Part shown: piece after piece, positions 57,376-64,000 of the stretch
Position numbering within the stretch: the first letter of the stretch is position 1
Layout: every line of letters starts with the position of its first letter
Assembly (NCBI GenBank): GCA_008330645.1
Contig: VLTN01000025.1
Span: 372,001-436,000, forward strand
Length of the DNA: 64,000 bases
Source: Cafeteria roenbergensis
Lineage: Eukaryota > Sar > Bigyra > Bicosoecida > Cafeteriaceae
Direction of reading: 5' to 3'
Position numbers and translations under genes: made by a program
Notes under the pieces: model-generated
What the model was told of the DNA's origin: nothing
Database searches by the model: none
The model's input: the letters and a program-made list of their open reading frames with translations, nothing else

Positions 57376-60300
57376 TCAGTCACTCGAGTCAATCGGCAGC
57401 GGGCGAGCCGGTCGCCTCCGCGGACCGAGGGGCACAAAGGCTCGACTTCGCTGCCCGTCTGGCGGCGCAGACTCCCGGCGCCCCTTCGGGTGGCTCGGCG
57501 AGTCGGCGGCAAACGCAGGGGCCGGTCCAGACGACGCTCCTGCAGCAGCTGACGATGCAGGCCGCGGCTCGAGCGCGCGCTGATGTGCTGCCTTGCGCCA
57601 GTGCGTGGGCTTGCGGTAGTCGACCGGCTGGTAGTACTGTCCCGGCCCAGGCGGCCGCGTCTCGCCCGCGGCATGGGCGAGGGCTTGCGACTCCAGCAAT
57701 CCGCCACTGCCCGCTGCGAGCTTAGCCCGCAAAATGGCCTGTCTCACCGTCAAGCCCGCTCCGGACGACGCCCCTGCGCCCCCCGGCCCGCCCCCGCCCA
57801 CCGTGGCTCCAGCCCGCGTGGCCACGCCGAACCCGGTCCGCCGGTCGCCAGCAGGCCTGGGTCCGCCGCCGTCCGCGCCCCCCGCCTGCCGGGGCACCCT
57901 CACCCCCTCCGCGTCCCTTCGCAGAGACCCCGTGCCGGAGTCCTGGTCTGCCCGAATGCGCGCCTCCAGCGTGGAGCTAAGCACCATCGGGCTGAGCTCC
58001 AGCCCACCAGCACCAGCACCAGCACCAGAGCCAGAACCAGCGCCGCCGCGCCCGCCAGCCAGCTCTGAGGGACGGACGCCCCCAGCCATGGCAGCACCGA
58101 CCCGTCCGGCAGAGCCGCCTCCATAGGCCGACGCAGCGTAGAGCCCTCCCGCGGTCGGCAGAGCCGCCGCGTTCCTCCCCGAGGCCATAAGCTCTGCCAC
58201 GTTCCCGCTCACAGACCCTCCCCCCCCGACTCCGCCGGGCCCCGGCCCCGCGGTGAGCTGGCCGGCTACGAGCAGCAGCGGCGCCGCCGCGGCGGGGCTG
58301 CCCCTCAGAGGCCGCCGCTTAGCCCCCGAGGGCGTGAGCGCGGTGCCGCGCCGCCCCCCCCACTTGACCACAGTGGGCAGGGCGGCGCGCTGGCGGGGAC
58401 CGCTCCCCCACGGGGCGTCCGCCCTCGACCCCACCAGCCCGCCCTGCAGGGAGGAGGATGCCCTGTCCAGGTCTGAGGGCGAGGCCCCCGGGCCGGACAG
58501 ATCGGCAGAGCCAGAGGCGAGCGACGCGCCGCCGCCGTCGGCGGATCCCTCCAGGCTGAGGCCCACCAGGCCGGCAGCCGAGGCAGCCGACCGCGGGCTC
58601 GGGCGCCAGGCCGCTCGGGATCCGGCGCCGCCCCCTCGGCCGCCCGGCCTCCTCTGCTGGTGGCCCGCCCCGAAACCGCTGGGCACCCCCACGGCAGCCG
58701 CAACGTCCTCGCTGAAACGCCGCCCAGACGGGCTCCGGCTCGCCGGCCGGGGGGGGGACGCCCCCGGGACCCCCCTCTCCGCCTCCGCTGCGGCCGCAGC
58801 GGAAGCGGCCCCGCCGCTGCCGCGCCCGTGACGCACTGGGGAGGGGGTGGATTCCAGCCCCCTGCGGGAGCCGCGCCCCCCGCCAGGCGCGGCTGGCTGC
58901 CTCCCAACTCCCCGCGCCGGCTTCCGCTCTTGGGTTCGCCCCGTTGGCGCCCTGCGGCTTGCGCTGCCGGGCTGGGCGGAGTCAAGCCCCCCCGGCCAAC
59001 CGCTGGCCGGAACTGGCCCCGGGTGGGTTCCCGACAGCGAGCGCCCGGAGCGAAGCACACTGGACGATGTCGCCTGCAAGACATCGTCCTCCGCGAAACC
59101 GCTGGAAGTGGGGTCGCTGGCATGGCTGCGAGCGGGGAGACCGACAGCCCCGCCCGCAGCCAGGCGAGGGGGGGAGGGTACCGCGGCAGCCCCGCCCGCA
59201 GTCAGCGCCGCGGAGGTGGCGGCACGGGCGCCGGGCGACGCTGGCTCCAGCCCGTGCTGGTTCTGCTGGTATAGCGCCCTCGAGAGGCCGGCCGCCACGC
59301 CGAGGCTGCGGCGGCTCCGCGATCGCCTGTGGCTTTGGCTGCCCGGCCGGCCGCTGGCGCCACCGCTCCCAGCAGTGCCAGCGTCCCCGCCCGCCCGCTC
59401 CAGGAACTCGGCGGGCGGGGACGCTGGGCCGGCTGCGGCTGCTGCTGCTGCTGCTGCTGCTGCTGCGGCGATGGCATCTGGCTGGAGGGTTGCGAGCAGG
59501 GGCCTGCCCCGGTGAATGCGGGGCTTGTAGAGCGACGGGGTGTCGCTCACCACGCCTCGCAGAGGCGGGGCCTGCTTTCGTTGGCCGAGGGGCGACGTGG
59601 GCGGCTGCCAGCCTGCGGCCGCTGCGGCCTGCGGGGGCGCCGCCTGGCCGCCAAGGCGAGGCGCGTGGCCGAACGTCCCGGCCTGAGACGCAGGGCGGCC
59701 TCCGATCGAGCCGCGGACATCGTAGATCGTCTGCGGCGTAAAAGGGCCGTTGGCGGGGCGGGGCGGGGCGGGGCGGGGTGGGGGTCTCGCCAGGGCGGGG
59801 CAGGGCGGGGCGGAGTGGGGTGGCCGCAGACGGCAGTGCTGCCACAAAGCTGCAGCCTGGCTCGAGACCAGAGGGGTGCGGCCCGCGCGTGGGCTGAAGG
59901 CGGCAACCGCGGGTGCGTGGGCCGTTGCGCCTCGGGCGATGCGGGCAGTGCAAAGCCGCACGTGCCTGGCGCGCCACGGCGGTGCAAGCGCGAGAGCAGC
60001 GAAGACGCGCCCGGGGAGCAAGGATGGCTTGTGGGCCTTCAGTTGCAAGCCGTAACGCACGGGGGGGGGCGCGCAGCAGCGCCGCCAAGCGTGGCAGCGT
60101 GCCGCGCCATGCCTTGCAGCACCCTCAGCCCTCCCCCCCACCCCCCCGTGCCACACACAGAACCTGTCATGGTGCAGCGCGCGACCCCATGTTCCCGACC
60201 ATGCCATTGAGCCTCTCGCCTCACCTGGCACTCGACCTTGCTCGCCGCCGAAAGCTTGCGGTCCGATTGGTACAGGCGCGGAGCCTTGGCGTAGCGCTCC

Positions 60301-60488
60301 GCTAGGATGCGCTCTGACTCAAGCCGGTCGCCGACGGTGGGCTGCTGGTCCCGCGCCGCCTTCTCCATGGCCTCGGCCGACACCGTCTTGCGGGTGGGGG
60401 AGTAGCGCGCCTGGCCGGTGGGCGCCTGGAACGAGTCGGTGATCATTGACAAGACGACGTGGTCGGTGGCGGGGGCTGCCGCTGCCAT
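57376..60488 (-). CDS. Hypothetical low-complexity protein with one PGPGQY motif
   Basis: Two exons, 60488-60225 and 59730-57376, joined in phase 0 (donor GTGAGG, acceptor CGCAG), giving 872 residues. The start has a strong context (A at -3, G at +4). Residues 1-88 are the least biased part (SMITDSFQAP, TGQARYSPTRKT, LESERILAERYAKAPRLYQ). The rest is rich in Ala, Gly, Ser, Pro and Arg, with an Ala run of 14. Near the C terminus (residue 782) is PGPGQYYQPVDYRKPTHWRK. PGPG-x-Y motifs are typical of the sperm-tail PG-rich (SHIPPO/STPG) repeats of axonemal inner-microtubule proteins. With only one motif this is a weak hint of a flagellar or microtubule protein. I do not otherwise recognise it. 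Its stop is 233 bases from the NNF1 start. Confidence 0.65.
59438..59467. repeat. (CTG)n trinucleotide repeat coding for poly-Ala
   Basis: About ten CTG units on the plus strand. In the minus-strand gene they read as GCA codons and give most of the Ala run. Likely length-variable. Confidence 0.9.
59751..59820. repeat. GGGCG pentamer array in an intron
   Basis: Near-perfect repeats of GGGGC/GGGCG units with interruptions, inside the 494-base intron 59731-60224 of the minus-strand PGPG gene, just upstream of its acceptor (in the transcribed sense C-rich, like an extended pyrimidine tract). The plus strand has many G-runs that could form G-quadruplexes. Confidence 0.8.
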
Positions 60489-60759
60489 GATCTGCGGGTG
60501 CTCCAGGCGGCCTCACGGCCGGCTCGCGAGGGCAAGCAGCAGCCCTCCCCGCAGGGCTACCGCGTGGGACAGGCACGGCCGGGCTGCGCAAGCGCGGCAA
60601 TTGCGGTCGGTTGCATCTCACGACAGAGCCGTCAGCGACAGCGACGATCAGCAGAGGGAAGCGCCCAATCCGCAGCGGGAGCAGGTGCCTGTGACGTGTC
60701 TCCGCGGGCCCTGGAGGCACACCCGGCGCGCCCAGCCCGCGCACCCCACCGGATTCGAC
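60489..60759. promoter_or_regulatory. Divergent intergenic region (PGPG gene and ALDH gene)
   Basis: 271 bases separate the two opposed start codons, so both promoters must lie here. It is G+C-rich with no TATA-like box that I can see. Bidirectional use is inferred from geometry only. Confidence 0.45.
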
Positions 60760-62947
60760 ATGGCAGCTGCCGACCCCGCGCTCCCGTTCGCCTCCGAGGG
60801 CGAAATCGAGGCGGCCTACCTCCGCTCCAAGGAGCTCTTTGCAACCGGCGAGACCAAGCCCATCGCATGGCGCCTCAAGCAGCTGCAAAAGCTTCGCGCC
60901 ATGATTGTGAAGCACGAGGCCACCATCGAGAGCGCAATCGTCGCGGACATGCACCGTGCTGAGTGAGTCCCAGCCTGCCAAGCTGCCGCTCGCTCAGTTT
61001 GGCCGAAGCCGCGGAGCCGCGACCGGTTCCCCCACAGGCCGCGTCGGCCCGTGCCCCAGCCGTGCTGGCCCCGCGGCCGTGCGTCGTGCGCCGTGCATCA
61101 CGCCAGGCGCGCGGCTTGGGGAGGGCGTGGCGCCGTGCTCCCCGAGCGGCTTCCTGATGTGGGCGTGCGTGCGGCTTCCATCCTGCACCCACCGCAGCTT
61201 CGAGGCACAGATCTTCGAGACCAGGCCGTGCATCGCCCAGATCGACGATACCATCTCGTTCATCACCTCCGGCTCCCTCTCTCGCGGCGTGTCGGTGCCC
61301 CTTGCCCTCGGCACGGCGTCGGCTCGTGTTGAGATGGTGCCCAAGGGCGCGGTGCTCATCATCGGTGCGTGGAACTACCCCGCCGCCCTGACCCTGGGAC
61401 CCCTCGTGGACGTTCTTGGCGCAGGCAACACGGCTGTGATCAAGCCCTCGGAGCTGTCCCCCCGCTCTGCCTCGGTCATCGGCCGCCTCCTCGAGGAGAC
61501 CTTCACGGACGGCGAGGTGCTCGTCCTCCACGGCGCGGTCAAGGAGACCACCCAGATCCTCAAGCTGCGCTGGGACCACATCGTCTACACCGGTAAGCAA
61601 CCCCCCCCCCCCGTATCGCCGCCGGTGTTGATCCCCCTCCCGCACACACATGCACCCCACATCCTACTCCCGCCCCCTCGTCTCCCGCCACGGCCGTCGC
61701 CCCATCGCAGGTAGCTCCCCCGTTGGCCGCATCGTCATGTCCGCGGCCGCGAAGCACCTCACCCCCGTGACCCTGGAGCTGGGCGGCAAGTGCCCCGTGA
61801 TCGTCGACGCCACCGCCGACATGACGGTCGCCTGCCGCCGCATCGCCCAGGCCCGCTTCGCCAACGCGGGGCAGACCTGCCTCGCGGCAGACTACGTGCT
61901 GGTCGAGCGCCCCGTGGCCGATGCCTTCATCCGCACCATGAAGAAGACTGTGCGCGAGTTCTACACCGACAGCCCCCAGTCCTCGCCCGACTTCGGGAGG
62001 GTCGTGAACCAGCGCCACACGCGCCGCATCGCAAGCCTCATCGAGGAGGCCCGCAGCCTCGGCGGCACTGTGGTGGTTGGGGGGGAGTCCGACATCGAGG
62101 ATTGCTACATCGCGCCCACCGTCATGACGGACGTGCCGCTCGACACCACGCTGCAGCGCGAGGAGACCTTCGGGCCCGTCCTGCTGGTGCAGCCCGTGGA
62201 CAGCGTCGACGAGGCGCTGGAGCGCGTCAACGCCGGGGAGAAGCCCCTCGCGCTCTACGTGTTCAGCTCCGACTCCGTGAGATGGAATCGCACCTGCGCC
62301 TGCGCCTGCGCCCGCAGCTGCACCCGCACCTGCACCTGCGCCTGCGCCTGCGCCTGCGCCTGCGCCTGCGCCTGCGCCTGCGCCTGCGCCTGCGCCCGCA
62401 GCTGCGCCTGCAGCTGCGCCCGCACCTGCGCCTGCGCCTGCGCCTGCAGCTGCGCCCTGTGCCCTGCGCCATGTGCCCTGTGCCCTGTGCCATGTGCCAT
62501 GTGGCATGTGCCCCCCCCCCCCCCCGGTTTGCCCCGGCCTCGTCCTGCCCGCAGCGCACCATCGCCAAGGTGGAGAAGGGCACCCTCTCCGGCTCGCTGG
62601 CAATCAACGACGCCCTCATGCAGCGGGGGATCGTGTCCGCGCCGTTTGGCGGCGTTGGCGAGTCTGGCATGGGCAGCTACAGCGCCGGCCACGGCGTCCG
62701 CGAATTCTCCCACCACCGCACCGTCTTCTCCAACCCCACCCTGCTGGACATCCCCCTCCGCTACCCGCCCTACTCGGGCTTCACAAAGGGTCTCATCGGC
62801 AGCCTCGTTGGCACCTCCCTGCCCCCGCTCAGCTGGCGCCAGGTCGCGGTGCCCCTCGGCATCGGAGTCCTTCTCTTCGCTCTATTCTACACCGGCTACT
62901 TCAAGGGCGACCGCCTCGCCCGCATCCAGGACGCCTTCTCATTCTGA
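60760..62947 (+). CDS. Tail-anchored fatty aldehyde dehydrogenase (ALDH3-type)
   Basis: Four exons, 60760-60962, 61198-61592, 61711-62276 and 62555-62947, give 518 residues. The joins are phase-consistent and restore MHRAD-FEAQIF, VYTG-SSPVGR and FSSDS-RTIAKVE. The start has a strong context (GACATGG). Family landmarks are IIGAWNYP, E222 in LELGGKCP (general base) and C256 in FANAGQTC (nucleophile), REETFGPV, and [20 protein letters not shown]. The C terminus has one hydrophobic helix (about residues 485-504, [20 protein letters not shown]) followed by a basic tail. That is the arrangement of ALDH3A2-type enzymes, which oxidise long-chain aldehydes on the ER or peroxisome membrane using NAD+. 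Intron 3 is filled by a hexamer repeat. Confidence 0.95.
62286..62460. repeat. CTGCGC hexamer minisatellite in ALDH intron 3
   Basis: About 29 units of CTGCGC and close variants (CTGCAC, CCGCAG) fill most of the intron 62277-62554, starting within about ten bases of the donor. A second, TGTGCC-type repeat (about 62457-62512) and a C-run (about 62509-62525) follow before the acceptor. Confidence 0.9.
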
Positions 62948-63461
62948 GGGCACGGGGCCCAACCTGCTTCCTGTCGCCCGACGCGCGCAGCTTCGCCGCG
63001 GGCTTGGCTGTGGCCGGAGCCGCCACCGAGGCGCAGCGCGCAGCCCGCAGTCGCCCGGCGCCGAGCCCTCACCGTCCACGTTGCGTTTGTGCTTGCACGC
63101 GCGCCAAATCCTCTCGCAGCCGCCAGCGTGCCTTCCCACACCTGAGCCACGGGCGCCCAGCACTGGGGCGCGCCGAATCACACCCAGCAGAGTTGCAGTC
63201 GGCGCGCGGCAGAGCCAAGCGTTGCGTGCAGCGGCGGCGCCTGCGAACGGCAATCGCTGTGCACCCCACGCCCGCGTGGGCGACCAGCACGGCCAGAGCA
63301 GACGAGGGAGAAACCTTTTGCTCCGCCGCCACCGGCCCGAGTCGCAGCTGTCGCGCTCATCGCTGGCCAGCGGGCCGTTGCTGCCCGCGCTGCCCGCGGC
63401 CGGGCCGGTGCCGCGCCTGCTCCACAGGTGCAGGCGTCCGCTCGGCAGACGGCACCGAACC
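62948..63461. other. Intergenic region between ALDH and secreted Cys-repeat gene
   Basis: 514 bases of G+C-rich sequence with open frames on both strands that show no recognisable protein. It should hold the ALDH 3' UTR and the promoter of the next gene. I see no RNA gene or repeat. Confidence 0.5.
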
Positions 63462-64000
63462 ATGGGGCCCCGCATGTGGCTGGCTGCGCTGTCGGCGAGC
63501 GCAGCGGTCGGCGCTTCGCTTGTCGCGGCCCAGGGCGCCGCGGTTGACCGATGCAGGCAAGGAGCGTATCGCTCGCTCGACCCGAGCGCGGCACCTTGGC
63601 GCGAGGGCTGCGCAGGCTTCGTGGAGGTGCAGCCGGGGTACTTTGCCCTCGACGGGCGCCGCTTTCCGTGCCCTTCCGGGACGTATTCGTCCAAGCCGGG
63701 GTCGCTCGGCTGCGAGCCCTGCGCCCCCGGCTATTTCTGCGAGCAGCGCTTCGACGCGGAAACTGGGGCTGTCCGGGGCAGCACAAGCGCCACACAGCAT
63801 CCGTGCGGCAGCCCCGCGGTGTTCTGCGCGGGCGGAAACGCCGCGCCGGTGCCCGTAGCCACCGGCTTCTGGAGCGTCGACAGCGCCGGCGAAGCCACTA
63901 GCGCCTCTGCCGCTGTGCGAGCAGGGCAGGAGCGTTGCCCGCCGGGCTCCTACTGCCGGGACGGCGAGCGCGCCCCCTGCCGGGCCGGCCGCTTCGGTGC
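63462..64000 (+). CDS. Secreted cysteine-repeat protein, N-terminal part (runs off window)
   Basis: An ATG at 63462 (context ACCATGG) opens a frame to the window end, 179 complete codons. Residues 1-24 look like a signal peptide (MWLAALSASAAVGASLVAAQ). Next come cysteine-rich units: CPSGTYSSKPGSLGCEPC then APGYFC, later CPPGSYCRDGERAPC. The C-P-x-G-x-Y-S-x-x-x-G-x-x-x-C-x-x-C spacing is that of GCC2/GCC3, the ephrin-receptor-like repeats of protist surface proteins. The rest of the gene, and so its family, is unknown. It may be the N terminus of a giant protein like the one that fills the left of the window, but that is a guess. Confidence 0.8.
   Translation, partial: MGPRMWLAALSASAAVGASLVAAQGAAVDRCRQGAYRSLDPSAAPWREGCAGFVEVQPGYFALDGRRFPCPSGTYSSKPGSLGCEPCAPGYFCEQRFDAETGAVRGSTSATQHPCGSPAVFCAGGNAAPVPVATGFWSVDSAGEATSASAAVRAGQERCPPGSYCRDGERAPCRAGRFG

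Noticed and set aside
61790-62550. Plus-strand frame running through the CTGCGC array into the last ALDH exon
   Set aside because: It is out of phase with exon 3 of the ALDH and only joins the true frame after the repeat. The exon model with a 278-base intron restores a normal ALDH sequence.
1-64000. CRISPR arrays, insertion sequences, retroelements or virus-derived genes
   Set aside because: I saw no direct-repeat/spacer arrays, no transposase, integrase or reverse-transcriptase motifs and no terminal repeats. The EVQ similarity to phage proteins is at the level of a shared module, not an inserted element.

Overview
The window is very G+C-rich nuclear DNA from a eukaryotic protist. The evidence is spliced genes (introns of about 110-500 bases with GTGAGN, GTGGGT or GTAAGC donors and CGCAG-type acceptors), a kinetochore subunit, an RPA-import factor, a cyclic-nucleotide-dependent kinase, and a secreted protein with ephrin-receptor-like cysteine repeats. 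The mix of fibronectin III (FN3), PA14 and filamin-like modules with a repeat that opens on Glu-Val-Gln resembles giant surface proteins I remember from stramenopiles. A G+C-rich heterotrophic stramenopile (a bicosoecid such as Cafeteria) is my guess, but nothing here proves the lineage.

Bases 1-49263 are one uninterrupted reading frame that is already open at the left edge: at least 16,420 residues with no visible intron. It reads as an extracellular, N-glycosylated modular protein. The left part mixes FN3 and 'EVQ' modules (1-5150). Three PA14/filamin cassettes follow (PA14 at 5182, 9898 and 14155). Then comes a 34.6 kb array of FN3 and EVQ modules to the stop codon. By eye there are about 35 FN3 cores and about 64 EVQ modules. 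The modules are often not in tandem but inserted into each other: EVQ modules sit inside FN3 domains, and a third small module (consensus L..GD.VLV.G) sits inside EVQ modules. One FN3 domain seems to be split by about 1,840 residues of EVQ array.

After a 631-base gap lies a spliced protein kinase on the plus strand (49895-53420). It has two N-terminal WW domains, three cyclic-nucleotide-binding domains and an AGC kinase domain. A 1.4 kb gap with a lower-G+C stretch separates it from three minus-strand genes: an RPA-interacting-protein homologue (54852-55889), an NNF1/PMF1 kinetochore subunit in three exons (56236-57142), and a low-complexity protein with one PGPGQY motif (57376-60488). A 271-base divergent intergenic region leads to a plus-strand, four-exon, tail-anchored fatty-aldehyde-dehydrogenase-type ALDH (60760-62947). 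At the right edge a secreted cysteine-repeat protein begins (63462 onward) and runs off the window. It could be the start of another surface giant.

There is no operon-like logic, as expected for a eukaryote. The genes look unrelated in function, apart from two candidate surface proteins at the two ends.
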